Origin: Phoronis australis
Lineage: Eukaryota > Phoronida > Phoronidae
Assembly (NCBI GenBank): GCA_002633005.1
Contig: NMRA01000021.1
Coordinates: 1,552,896 to 1,616,895 of the forward strand
Reading direction: 5' to 3'
Length of the DNA stretch: 64,000 nucleotides
Part shown: positions 22,042-33,793 of the stretch, piece by piece
Layout: each line of letters starts with the position of its first letter
Numbering within the stretch: position 1 is the first letter of the stretch
Made by a program: the position numbers and the translations under genes
Notes under the pieces: generated by a model
The model's input: the letters and a program-made list of their open reading frames with translations, nothing else
What the model was told of the DNA's origin: nothing
The model's database searches: none

Positions 22042-25000
22042 GTAAGGAACTGCTGCATTCCTCTGGAATAATGCCTGATGTTGTCGGTTGTAACCCAAGT
22101 TGGTGATTTGGGTTTAGAACCAGAAAGTTGAATTTTGGGAGACAAAATGAGCATTCATGAAAATATGGGGCTCTACGCCCAATATAGTGTAGACTGTAAA
22201 ATTTCACTAGGGGAGGTGGAGGGGAGAGGTTGGAACCATCCAAACATGACTATTTAGAGGTATTAATTTTGAAAAGTAGAGCTTTCTGTTAAGAGTTTGC
22301 CAAAAGCTATAAATGCTTTTATACAGGTCAGCTTACACTCCAAGTGGCCCGTAAAGTTCAAGGTCGCTGGAAAGAGCAGTCGGGTTGAGCTGGCAGAAGA
22401 GAATGCGTACCTGTTGGCCTGTGCTATGCTGTCTGTGAGTCGTGATAAATATTTAGTGCATATATACTTACACGTAATTAGGAAGATTCGTTTGTGGCAC
22501 AGATGCATTGTGAACCCCTATCTCTAGCTATGACTGACATGTGCAGTGCTATGATTGAAATGGAATTTTCTCTAACAATTATTTCTTCAGTGCAATAAAT
22601 TGTGGAAAGATTTAGACACTTAATGCGCATTTAAGTCCACACAGGGCTGATTAGGTAAAGCAAACTTCAAATAAGAATAAATTGATATGGTAGCAGCCCT
22701 TCTTTAACATAGACTTCATTGAAAACACGACTATAAACTTTTTGTTTGAAAGCTTGATACAGGGTTGAAAAAAACACCTTTTCAGGTGGGCAGCTATGTA
22801 GCAAAACAACGAGAGACATAAACAGTCAAATTAAAACACTTACTAACTGCTATGTTTCAAGACTGCACGTCTCATCATCAGGCAATAAGTAGAATGAACA
22901 CATTATGAAGCAAAGTAAACTGTGAAATACATGTGACAGCGGGAAGAGGGGCATACAAGCAGAATTTGAATGCAACACACGATAGGAAGCCCGCAACCCT
23001 ATTGGAACAGAGCCTGTGTGCAGTACACACCTGCAAGCTGCTCATTCAACAGGTTTTTCGTGACTGATTAATAGCTATGTTATGTCTCTCGGTGTTTTGC
23101 TACATAGCTGCACACCTAAAGAAAGGAGATTGCTTTGACACTGCGAATGACTCTGTATAAAGCTTTCAAACGAGATTAGTCGTGTTTTCGTTGAAGAATT
23201 CTGTGAAATAAATGTACTGCATTCAGTCCAGGGTTATATCATGAGTTGTGTAATTATGAAAGTTAACTCGCCATATTAAAACACCACGTGAAGACTTCCA
23301 CCCCAAAACCTGAACCGAAACAAGAATTCTCAAAGATAGCGCTGCCCACTTTGATTCGGAAGTTTTAAGCAGGTATTCCCATAAAATGTTCATGCAAAAT
23401 TGAGACCCACTATGAACGAAAGTTGAACCTGGAGATTTTTGCATTTTGCAATTTTTGCGACTGCTTTCAACTGTAGGCTTAGGTTGAGGCGCTGGTGTCG
23501 TGAACATACAGTGTATTAGGCATCAACATTCATTTGTAAATTATGCGAAATTCAGCCAACAGACAACCACTTTGAATCAAACAATTAAAAATCAATGCAA
23601 TTCATTTTTGGATCCTCACCAAGAAGCACCTGTTCTTGCCAAGCCCAAAATTCGCTGCTGTGAAGTTATCATATTATTTAGGACCTTGGACTTGTTGACA
23701 GCAATGGCCAACCACTGGATTACAAGGAAACATTTTACGAGCTGCTAGAGAATGTGTCCCACAAGGCATTTACAATGCAGAAGATCAACGTGACGAGTAC
23801 TCGCTATACAGGTTTGTATAACATAGTGTTGTTGAACTGAAAGGTGGATTCAAGGGGTCCGGGCCTCACGGTGGACATGCCGCTAAAAGCTGCCGACAGG
23901 CTGCTTTCAAGAACTACTCAAACATTTTCCTGCAAGTTCATGGTTGCCCCCTAATGACATTGTAGACTTGTCAATGCATTAAACTTTTTAGTGCAATGTA
24001 CACATATAATTGAAAAATATTACCTCCCCCATACATATAAAGCAATGGTCCTATTTGGACAGATTAAGCATATTTGCTTGCGGTAATATCCAGAGCATTC
24101 AAATTGTACCTTAGGTGAAGCCGTTAAACCAATCATGAACATTTAAAAGGAACATTTTTGAAAAGTTGGGTGAGTTTACCTGACAATCCATTTGGTTAAC
24201 GACCTGGGAATTGTATTGATGGATGTAACATTGGTAGTATTAATTAAAAAGTCAAACAGGGTGTGGATAAAGTGCTGGTTGTGACGCAAGAAAATTGCAA
24301 GCTTTTTGGGTCATGGAGCTCTGATATTCACAAAGATATGGTGCTTCAAAGAGGGATTCTATAACCAAACTTGGGTATAATATTTTTAAAAATTAAGGAT
24401 GTGCGTTTAGCCGAATGTGGGCATTAACCGGCAGAAGATTACAATGAAACAAGGCTTGGAATTTTCCGCGGAAACACGGATTTCTGCTTTTTTCAAATGT
24501 TCCGTCCGCGTATTTTGTTATATTTCCGCGTAAAAAAATTGGATTTGATATAAAATTTCTGCGGCAAATTCCTTTCTTACCGTGGCGTTGCCGACGACTT
24601 TCACCTCAAAAAGCGGAAGTTGCACTTTATGTTTCGGAGGAATGTAAATTGTTAACATTGCTGGGGCATCTGAGATAGCGTGGTGGATTTTTCAATGGCG
24701 TCTCGTGTGATTGTAAACCGCGGTGACAAATACTACGACTCTGCAGCCAAAATTGTGTGGAGATGGGAGTTGACGGACGAGCTAAAAAGACGCAGACGCA
24801 CGCTTCTGGAGGTGGTACCGTTTTTTTTTAGTCCCCCCGATTTTTGTTGGCAAAAGGTCCACATCGACTATGTCGAGGCTGGGAAGTGCGCATGTTTTGG
24901 GCCGTAAAAATTTCCGCGTTTTTCGTCATTGGTCATTCCAAGCCCTGATGAAATTAGGCCTACATTGTAAATTTGTGCCTATCACATTTTTTGACTTGAA

Positions 25001-26471
25001 TGTTTCAACTGCTACTACCAGCTTCTTCACATAATATAAGGTCTGAAAAATCTCAAAAGTTTTTATCTTTCAGCTATTCAGAATCCATAGGCAATAAAAC
25101 AACATTCTCAGCCAGGACCATCAAAATTTTTTTGTTAAGCTGTGTTCACTTACACTGGACAACTGGGATAATTGTATTAACGATGAGCAGGGTGGACAAA
25201 GAACTGCTTTCACTGACCTTGCGTATTGATTTCAAAAGGCTTATTGTCTGGGTTGTATAATAATGGTTCGTAAAATTCTAAGCCAGAGTAATCATCACTA
25301 TGCAGACTAGTTAACCCCTCCTAACCCAACGTGGTAAATAGTTACCAAGAAATTGGGTTCATTCGTCCGATAATTTTTAATTTTTTAGTTTTTGTGTAAA
25401 TCCTTTGTTGAATTTAATGTCGATGTATTACGGTCTGTGTGTCATTTTGCAGGCATCAATGGTTGTCTATGGAAGACGGTGATTGACTGTACTTGGCCAT
25501 GTGACATTCAAGAAGTGGCTTATGGGAAAACTCAGGAGGAAAGTGAACGCAACGCCACCATGCACATCTGTGTCAAATTAAAGGTTACTGTTACTGTTCA
25601 TTTTCTCCATGCTTGTATTTTCTCTAAGAGTTAATTTTTTCAGTCAGTGCGAACTATGTAGGACCCTACAAAAATGCAGTCAAGTCACCCTTATATTGTG
25701 CAAGTTGCAGCTTGCAGCAGCAGAGCTTTCAACTGTTACTTGCAAGAAAAACATTAAACATTTTCAATTCTTGTGATCTGTTGTTGTTGGTTATGTAGGT
25801 AACTGAGTCTCTTCTCTCTGTTACAGTCTCTCAAGATCCTTGATAAAAGAAATCGGATCTGTAACCCAGTGGTGATGAGGCTATCCAACTTAACCCTAGA
25901 GTCAGATATTGATAATATCCAATGTGACTATGAGTTTTACGTTGACGCCTCTGTGAAAGGCTTTGGAGGATACCTTCTGACAATGAAAACTGAACTGCAT
26001 GAAAATCCTATTTTGTGGATAAAAGAACCATGGCCTGATAATGTTCTCCATTCCTACACCAGGCCGTTCATTCCGACGACTTTCCTCGAGTTTTACAGCA
26101 TTGTGGCTACTGTGTACACATGGAAACGAAAATTTATGAATAAGAACGTCTTATGCTGGTGTGACAATCAAACTGCCGTCGACATTGTGAACAAGGGTCT
26201 ATTCATGTCAGCGCCAGCGAAGCGGAACAAGTATTTCAAACTCTTCCAGTTACTCAGAGATACGTGCGTCAAGTCTAACATCACGCTTGTTGCAAGGCAC
26301 GTGAGCAGAATTGAAAATGTTGCAGCAGACTCTTTAAGCAGATTCGACGTGGAGGCGTTCCGTGCAATGTACCCTAATTCTATGAATAAGGCAACAAAGA
26401 CTAAGAAGCTGCTGTTCTTGTCACGGTTAATTCCAAAATCACCAAATGATGACACTGGTAAAGATTTATAA
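21899..26471 (+). CDS. DHX30-like tandem dsRBD modules fused to a DIRS-type RNase H domain (5' end missing)
   Basis: Five exons join in phase with consensus GT/AG sites: 21899-22041, 22327-22434, 23682-23811, 25453-25583 and 25827-26471, giving about 385 codons. The first module (KKFPQPQQLVDEVL, VSLHSKWPVKFKV, LAEENAYLLACAMLS, LGLVDSNGQPLDY) and the second (TVIDCTWPCDIQEVAYGK, ESERNATMHICVKLK, SLKILDKRNRICNPV) resemble the paired N-terminal dsRBD-like modules of the helicase DHX30, with the same (F)PxPxxL opening and WP core. The last exon runs straight into an RNase H fold with FYVDAS, LEFYSI, CWCDNQTAVDIVNKG and ARHVSRIENVAADSLSR, typical of DIRS/tyrosine-recombinase retrotransposons. The acidic residues D, E, D, D are all present. 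No helicase motifs are seen. The start exon was not found. AATAAA at 26473 follows the TAA directly; a GTAAAG just before the stop could be an alternative donor. Confidence 0.7.
22327..22434 (+). CDS. dsRBD/RNase H gene, exon b (core of module 1)
   Basis: VSLHSKWPVKFKVAGKSSRV, ELAEENAYLLACAMLS; acceptor tttatacag, donor GTGAGT; 108 bp, phase 0. It has the beta-strand plus helix pattern of a dsRBD-like fold. Confidence 0.72.
22784..23117. mobile_element. MITE with about 37-bp terminal inverted repeats
   Basis: The left end (aggtgggcagctatgtagca, continuing aaacaacgagagacata) is mirrored by the right end (tatgtctctcggtgttttgc, continuing tacatagctgcacacct) with a few mismatches. Length 334 bp, no coding capacity, in the intron between exons b and c. 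A target-site duplication is not clear. Confidence 0.85.
23682..23811 (+). CDS. dsRBD/RNase H gene, exon c (end of module 1, linker)
   Basis: DLGLVDSNGQPLDYKETFYE then LLENVSHKAF and INVTSTRYTG. Acceptor attatttag; donor GTTTGT, a weak match; phase 1 out. The second copy near 46.9 kb has lost this acceptor AG. Confidence 0.68.
24450..24947. mobile_element. 498-bp DNA transposon bounded by a 6-bp target duplication
   Basis: Ends CAAGGCTTGGAAT and, reverse complemented, CAGGGCTTGGAAT. Perfect ATGAAA duplications flank it (24444-24449 and 24948-24953). The paralogous locus at about 47682 lacks it and has one copy (ATGTAA) at the site. Inside is a short open frame (MASRVIVNRGDKYYDSAAKI then VWRWELTDELKRRRR) of unknown origin, perhaps a captured or transposase-derived piece. 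The termini are hAT-like, but 6 bp is shorter than the usual 8-bp hAT duplication. Confidence 0.85.
25453..25583 (+). CDS. dsRBD/RNase H gene, exon d (core of module 2)
   Basis: GINGCLWKTVIDCTWPCDI, QEVAYGKTQEESERNATMHI, CVKLK; acceptor ttttgcag, donor GTTACT; 131 bp. TWPC...YGKTQEESERNA matches a DHX30 second-module core (WPC...GRRKAEAENKA). Confidence 0.72.
25827..26471 (+). CDS. dsRBD/RNase H gene, exon e (end of module 2 plus RNase H)
   Basis: Acceptor ctctgttacag. SLKILDKRNRICNPV finishes module 2, then about 45 residues lead to the RNase H catalytic motifs. The junction lies inside a single exon, so the fusion does not depend on predicted splicing at that point. Ends NDDTGKDL and TAA. 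Confidence 0.78.
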   Translation, partial: SLKILDKRNRICNPVVMRLSNLTLESDIDNIQCDYEFYVDASVKGFGGYLLTMKTELHENPILWIKEPWPDNVLHSYTRPFIPTTFLEFYSIVATVYTWKRKFMNKNVLCWCDNQTAVDIVNKGLFMSAPAKRNKYFKLFQLLRDTCVKSNITLVARHVSRIENVAADSLSRFDVEAFRAMYPNSMNKATKTKKLLFLSRLIPKSPNDDTGKDL

Positions 26472-26478
26472 CAATAAA

Positions 26479-28464
26479 GTACTAAACTAAGATTTTGTTG
26501 TAGAATGTCGTTCCTGTTACATTTTGAGTAGCACCAATTCAGTTGAATGACTTACCAAGCACTTTGTAGACAATCATGTTTTTCCGAGATGATTTTAGAG
26601 TTATAAACCGTGCAATGACTCACAATGCTCATAAAATAAAAATCGAAACATTTCTTTTTAAAAATACACTTGTCTGTATTGTCTCACTTCTTTTTCAGTG
26701 TTCTCAAATCTCACTGGTCGTATTACAATTGAATCCGACTTTCAGTGGTTATTTGCTTAAATATTTCATTTCCGTTTTTCCTCATCTCATGTTTGTCTCG
26801 TCATTCAAACTGTGCACCTAAGTTTGAATGAGGCCATTTGGTATTCAGAAACACCCTCACCCAATGCACAGGTTTCCCACGAGTCATTGACATTGTTAAA
26901 CTGAGTTGTGATTCGTTGATTGGTAGCCAATCCTATTCTGGTATTTTTCATATTTTGGAATTTTCTCTGTATTGTACCTGTAACTATCCTGTCATCCATT
27001 CCTTGAATAAAGCTGGACAATGGTGGATGCTTTGCTGTCAAAACATGTCGCTATATTTTACACCCAGTAGATGTCTTTATTTAAACTTTACTTGTGTTTG
27101 TCAGCCTGAGTGCGAGATCATTCACCTACACTGTATTAAATGGTTTGAAATGCTGCACAGGTTCCAGTATGGCACATCTGCCTAACTTCGATATCGTGTT
27201 TCCTTTAAACTTCCCCGAAATATGATCACATCTCACACACAAAGCTTCAAACTACAAATGATAATTCAGACTGGTATCCTTTCAATTGGAGGTTGTATTA
27301 TACTTTCTAGTCTTTCAGGGAGTTGTTATTCGTCAATAAATTGCTACCTAGACCAACTACAGTGACAGTTCACGTCCTCACTGCCTTGAAACGCAATTAA
27401 AATCCTACAAAGCTGAAATGTACATGGCCAATTAGGGAGGATGTTACTTTGCATCGACAACTTCAGTTCGATGTACTACATTGCTTCCATAGCTCCAAAA
27501 TGACCTGCAGATTAAATCTACGATAAATGCATGGTCTCGAGTAATAACGAACTGTCATTTTTTTGTTAGGGCGAAACTTCAGACTTCGACTCCAACTTCG
27601 GATTAAGTTGAAAAAAGATAAAATTTAGTGGATAACATCAAATGTTATTTTGTAATTTGACAGTGTATTTATTGTGCTAAGCCAGCATCTAGAATTGTGA
27701 ACGGACAAATTTCAAAGATTTACTCAAATGTTGCTCATACAATTGAGGTCGTGTATATAAAAACACAGCTTCTTGAGTTGCAATTCCGCAGTAGTTTTCA
27801 AGGTAAAATGGGCCACTTTGGAAATCGCACTTCGCACTTTCTCGAAGCTGCGACAACTTGCCTCCAGTGTCGATTAGTTTCATATAGGGGCAAGGCAAAG
27901 AGGTAACGTAACATTGGATCCTAATCTTCGACTAAAATGCTTTTTAATCACAACAAAGTTTTAATTAAACTTACTCTGACAAGACGTTAGTCCAAGTACT
28001 GTGGCAGGGTCTAATGGAGTTCTGTCGAAGTCCAGTTTAGTTTGAAAACTACTGTACGTACGAATAGGTACAAAAGCGCGAATGTGGTTACCAAATATTG
28101 GTGTAGATTGTGGCTATCAAATGTTACCTCTGTGTTAATTATAAACATAAATAACGACACAATAATGTTTATGTTATGTTGCATTTCAATATTTCTATAT
28201 TATACAAGGAAGCAGTCCTGCGCATGTAAGACTTGCCATCATGTTTATTACTTTGTAAAAGCGTAGATCATGCATAGCACAGGCACAGGAGTTTCAAGAT
28301 GACTCGTAACCATAAGAAACACATTATTTTATTATAGTGAATTTTGTGATTGATGATCGAGGAGCAGATAAACTCAAGGTTCTGAAACAGCATGAAACAG
28401 AAAGACAATAGGATAGAGTAAAATACATATTAGTTTGTGTGTAAAGATAACATTAGTTAAAACT
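26479..28464. repeat. Duplicated flank, unit A
   Basis: No gene. It aligns along its length with about 49240-51215 (unit C), and its distal part (about 27660 onward) also with about 35700-36390 (unit B). Open frames here are not conserved between copies. Confidence 0.8.
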
Positions 28465-29973
28465 AGAAAGAGTACTGTCAATGCGTGACAACTATGGACT
28501 CTGCGCGTGTGTATTAAACGAATTGTTATTGGAAGCTACTGAAAGCAACCCGTTAACACATTTGAAAAGGAATTCTTTAAAGTTGTAGGAAAAATAACAT
28601 GCAAATATTTTGATGACCTTTCCACTAATTGACCTCTTTCGGTGCATTATGAGCCTGGATGAGGGAATAATTGTAAATTCCATTAAAAGTGAGGTTAATG
28701 CTAAGAATCACAGATGTTTTACTTTAAGCACTTTATAATACAACATGAATGAATTGGTCAAACTTTCAGAAGAAAAATGCACCTAATGACCCCATGGGGG
28801 CACCAAATGACCTGATACAAAAACTCAATCACATTTACTAACCAGATATGTAATTCTGAGTCTCTAGCTCAAAATTTTAGTTTGCACTCAATGACCTTTG
28901 ACCTATTTTCTCTGATTGAATGACTCTATTGCTTAGTAAAGTAGGGTATTTCATTGGCATGTAGGTTTACACCAATGTGAAGGAATTGAAAAGAATTCCT
29001 TGAAAAATGTAGAAGAAATAAAATTTTCAAAAGTAGATGACCTTTGCACTAATTCACCCTATCCAGTGCATTACAAGCCCTTTTAGTAGAACTATTGCAA
29101 AGTCCGTGAAAAGTATATTTAATGTTGAAAATCACAGTTGTCTAACGGTTGGCACATCAGACTACTTGGTGAATGAAAAGGACAAATTTTCAGAAGCAAA
29201 ATGTACCTAATGACCCCATGGTTGTACTAAATAACCTAAAACATCGTATTTCAAATTGAATTAGATGTAACAATCAGACTTGTGAATTTGAAGTGTCTCG
29301 CTCAAAATTTTAGTTTGCACTCAATGACCTTTGACCTATTTTTCAGATTGGTTAGGCCTATTGCGTGGTAAAGTAGGGTGTTCATTGGCATGTTGAATTA
29401 CTTAAGTATCCTGAAATTGAAAATAATTCCTTGAAAAACGTGAGATATAACACTTTGAATGTTAGATGACCTTTGCACTGATTGACCCTATCAGAATACT
29501 TGGTGAATGAAACGGTCAAATTTTAAGAAGAAAGATGCACCTAATGACCCCATGTTTGCACTAAATGACTTGAAACTTTGGATTCCAAATTGAATAACCT
29601 GTGCCAATCAGACCTGTGAATTTGAAGTGTCTAGCTCAAAATTTTAGTTTGCACCTATTGACCTTTGACCTGTTTAACCTGATTGGATGACCCAAATACA
29701 AAGTAATTTTTTAAATTGCCTTATTGACTTATACCTGTGTACCGAATTTGAAAAGAGTAGCTTTTAAAATAAAGAAGGAGTAGCATTTTGAAAATTACAT
29801 GACCTTTGCACAAAATTACCTCTTCCGGTGCATTATGGAATATGATTATATAACGAATCGAAATTCGTGTACTGTCAAAACTCATATGCTGTATTTCAAG
29901 ACTGTACCTACACCCAATTTGGAGTTATTGGGCCTCAAAGTTGGTCGGAAGAAGAATAAGAAGAATAAGAACT
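28465..29973 (-). repeat. Helitron-like unit 1 (three subrepeats)
   Basis: 1509 bp, the longest undisturbed unit because it holds three copies of the block starting agaa(g/a)aaaatgcacctaatg (near 28770, 29192 and 29527) instead of two. Its terminal hairpin is degenerate. Confidence 0.75.
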
Positions 29974-31156
29974 AGAAAGATTATTGTCACGGCGTGACAA
30001 TAACGGACTCTGCGCGTGCGTATTACTGGAATTATTATGGGAAGTTACTGACAGCAACCCGTTTACAAATACGAAAAGGAGTTCTTTAAAATTGTAGGAG
30101 AAATTACATTTTAATTTTTTGATGACCTTTCAACTAATTGACCTCTTCCGGTGCATTATGAGACCCGACGAGGGAGTAATTGTTAACTCGATTAAAAATG
30201 TGGTTAATGCTAAAAATCACTGACGTTTTACTTTAAGCACTTCAGAATACAAGACGAATGAATTGGTCAAACTTTCAGAAGAAAAATGCACCTAATGACC
30301 TCATGGGTGCACAAAATGAACTGAAAATTTAGAATTCAAACTCAACCGCATTTACTAAACAGATTCGTAATTTTGAAGTCTCTAGCTCAAAATTTTAGTT
30401 TGCACTCAATGACCTTTTACCTATTTCTTCTGATTGGTTAGGCCTATTTTGAAGAAAAGTAGGGTATTCAATTGGCATGTTGACTTACACCAGTGTGCTG
30501 AAATTGAAAAGAATTCCTTGAAAAACGTAAGAGATATAACATTTTGAACGTTACATGACCTTTGCACTAATTGACCCTATCCGGTGCATTGTAAGCGTCC
30601 TTAAGAGAATTATTGCAAAGCCAATAAAAGTGTGTTTAATGCTGAGAATCAAAGTTGTCTAACGGTTGACACATCAGAATACTTGCTGATTGAAAAGGTC
30701 AAATTTTCAGAAGAAAAATGCACCTAATGACCCCATGTTTGCACTAAATGACCTGAAACTTTGGATTCCGAATTGAATTAGCTGTGCCAATCAGACCTGT
30801 GAATTTGAAGTGTTTAGCTCAAAATTTTAGTTTGCATCTCATGACCTTTGACTTATTTAACCTGATTGGTTGACCCGATTACTTAGAAAAGTAATTTTTT
30901 AAATTGCCTTCTTGACTTATACATGTGCACCGAATTTCAAAATGATATCTTTTTAACTGAAGAAGTATCAATTTGAAAATTATATGACCTTTGCACCAAA
31001 CGACCTCTTCCGGTGCAATATGGAACATGATCATATAACGAATCAAAATTTATGTACTGTCAAATAATCACATGCAGAATTTAAAGAATATACCTGCACC
31101 CATTTTGGAGTTATTAAGCCCCGAAGTTGGTCAGAAGAAGAATAAGAATAAGAACT
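29974..31156 (-). repeat. Helitron-like unit 2 (two subrepeats)
   Basis: 1183 bp with subrepeats near 30278 and 30711. It carries the best-preserved 11-nt-arm hairpin at 29981-30003 next to CTAG. Confidence 0.8.
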
Positions 31157-32333
31157 AGAAAGATTATTGTCATGGCGTGACAATAATGGACTGTGCGCGT
31201 GCATATTTCTGGAATTGTTTTGGGAAGTTACTGACAGCAACCCGTTTACCAATATGAAAAGGAATTCTTTAATATTGTAGAAGAAATTACATGATAATAT
31301 TTTGATGACCTTTCCACTAATTGACCTCTTCCGGTGCATTACGAACCCCGATGAGGAAATAATTGTAAACTCGACTTAAAGTGTGGTTAATGCTAAGAAT
31401 CACAGATGTTTTACTTTAAGCGCTTCAGACTAGAAAATGAATGAAATGGTCTTTCAGAAGAAAAATGCACCTAATGACCCCATGGGTGCACCAAATGACT
31501 TGAAAATTTAGAATTCCAACTCAATCGCATTTAGTAAACAGATATGTAATTTTGAAGTCTCTTGATCAAAATTTTAGTTTGCACTCAATGACCTTTGACT
31601 TATTTTTTCTGATTGGGTAGGCCTATTGCGTATTAAAGTAGGGTGTTCAATTGCCTTGTTGACTTACCCCAGTGTGCTGAAATTGAAAAGAATTTTTTGA
31701 AAAACGCGAGATATAACATTTTGAACGTTAGATGACCTTTGCACTAATTGACCCTATCCGGTGCATTATAAGCGTCTTTAGGAGAATTATTGCAAAGCCC
31801 ATGAAAAATGTGTTTAATGCTGAGAGTCAGAGTTGTCGAACAGTTGACACATCAGAATACTTGGTGAATAAAAAGGTCAAATTTTCAGAAGAAAAATGCA
31901 CCTAATGACCCCATGTTTGCACTAAATGACCTGAAACGTTCCATTCCCAATTGAATTACCTGTGCCAATCAGACCTATCAATTTGAAGTGTCTAGCTCAA
32001 AGTCTTAGTTTGCACCTAATGACCTTTGACCTGTTTAACCGGATTGGATGACCTGATTACTTAGAAAAGTAATTTTTTAAATTGCCTTATTGACTTATAC
32101 CTGTGTACCGAATTTGAAAAGAATAGCTTTTAAAATAAATAAGGATTAGCCTTTTGAAAATTGTATGACCTTTGCACCAAATGACCGGTGCAATATGGAA
32201 TATGATTATATAACGAATCAAAATTTATGTACTGTCAAAAATGATATGCTGATTTTAAAAAACGTAGCTGCACCCAATTTGGAGTTATTAAGCCTCAAAG
32301 TTGGTCGGAAGAAGAATAAGAAGAATAAGAACT
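31157..32333 (-). repeat. Helitron-like unit 3 (two subrepeats)
   Basis: 1177 bp, very similar to unit 2, hairpin at 31164-31186 with one mismatch. Confidence 0.8.
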
Positions 32334-33793
32334 AGAACGCAATTGCGTATGCGAACTTACAACTCTGCGTGGGGTGTATGCATGTGCATAGTGATGTATA
32401 GGTGCATTTTATTGCATAGAAGTTGCATCCTTTGTGTGAAAGAGAGAGATGTCCCTGGTAACTACGAAAGAGCAAGAGTGAAGAGTAAGAATATCAACGG
32501 AAAACTGCACCTAATGACCACACAGTTGCACCTAATGACCTCAAAGTTTGTGACTGAATTTTCTTGATCAAATGAAAACTATGTACGTGATTATGTGAGG
32601 TTTAGCTCAAAAATCACTTTTGTACTTAATGACCTTTGACCCGGAAACTCGTTCCCTTGATCCAATTTCAATGCACGTAAATTTCGGATGGAGATCTGGG
32701 CCTGGTCTCCAATCTTTTTACTCGAAATCGAACTCGAAATTAGGTTTGGCATTTGCTACTATACTTTTGGGCGAACTCAAGATAAGTGTCTATTATTCTA
32801 TGCTCGAGTACACATTAACTTACGTAGGTAATTTATTGCCCTTAGTTCACAGTTTGTAAACCCAATATTAAAGCAATAAGTTCGAGTTTGAACTCAAAAT
32901 TTCGAGTTTTTACTCGAGTTTGTACATGTAGCACGAATATAAGGGTCTTCAAGGGCAAACTTGAACTAGAAACTCCTATGCATAAACTATAATGTATTCG
33001 AGCACAGTCTGATAACCAATTATCTTAAGTTCGCACAAAAGGAGCAGAGAAATTGCCAAAAATAGTTTCGAGTTCGTTTCGAGTACAAAGATTAGAGACC
33101 GGGCCCTGTAGTGCCTGCTTGTTAACAAAATTCGGAGAGTCTATCTAAAAACCTGTAGGAGAAGCAATTTGATGGAATGCACCCCTTGGCTCATTTTGGG
33201 TCAATCCGGTGCATTTTGAGTCACATCCATGTGATCAATAAAATTTGATCGGCAATTGTTTTAACCACCACGAATATAAATGCCCCCCTAATGCATCATT
33301 TAAGTAGAAGCTGATTGAATATGTGTTAAATTTAACAGAAAACTGCACTTAATGACCCCAAATTTGCACCTAGTGAACCCAAAGTTTGTAACTGAACTTC
33401 CTTTATGAATGTTAACCATATGCATGATTATGAAAGGTCTAGCTCAAAAATCACTTTAATTTGCACTTAATGACCTTTGACCCGGAAACTGGTTCCCTTG
33501 ATCCGATCGGAAATCCAAGTAAATTTCGGATGCAGATCTCTAGTGCCTACTTGTTAACAAAATTCGAAGAGTCTATCTAAAAAACTGTAGAGAAGCATTT
33601 TGACAAAATGCACTTCTTGACCCGTTTCAGGTCATTCTAGTGCATTTTAGGTCAAAAAATATAATCAATATAAATCCCTTAACTATCGTATCAATCACAG
33701 TGAATATTATTGTTCAAAATGAATGAATGTTGGTGTAATAACAATATGAAAAGGAAGGAAGAAGAAGAATAAGAATAAGAAGATAAAATACGT
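32334..33793 (-). repeat. Helitron-like unit 4, diverged and interrupted
   Basis: More divergent than the others. Subrepeats near 32500 and 33333 keep the gcac(c/t)taatgacc and tgacctttgaccc motifs. A 409-bp MITE (32698-33106) is inserted in it. It lacks the TTATTGTCACG hairpin. Confidence 0.65.
32698..33106. mobile_element. MITE nested in Helitron-like unit 4
   Basis: Inverted ends GGGCCTGGTCTCCAATCTTT (continuing ttactcgaaatcgaactcgaaa) and GGGCCCGGTCTCTAATCTTT (continuing gtactcgaaacgaactcgaaa). The sister subrepeat at about 33537 reads through the site (cagatctctagtgcc), which marks the insertion. No coding content. Confidence 0.85.

Noticed and set aside
24680-24907. Independent 75-aa gene
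   Set aside because: It lies wholly inside the 498-bp transposon and is absent from the paralogous locus.
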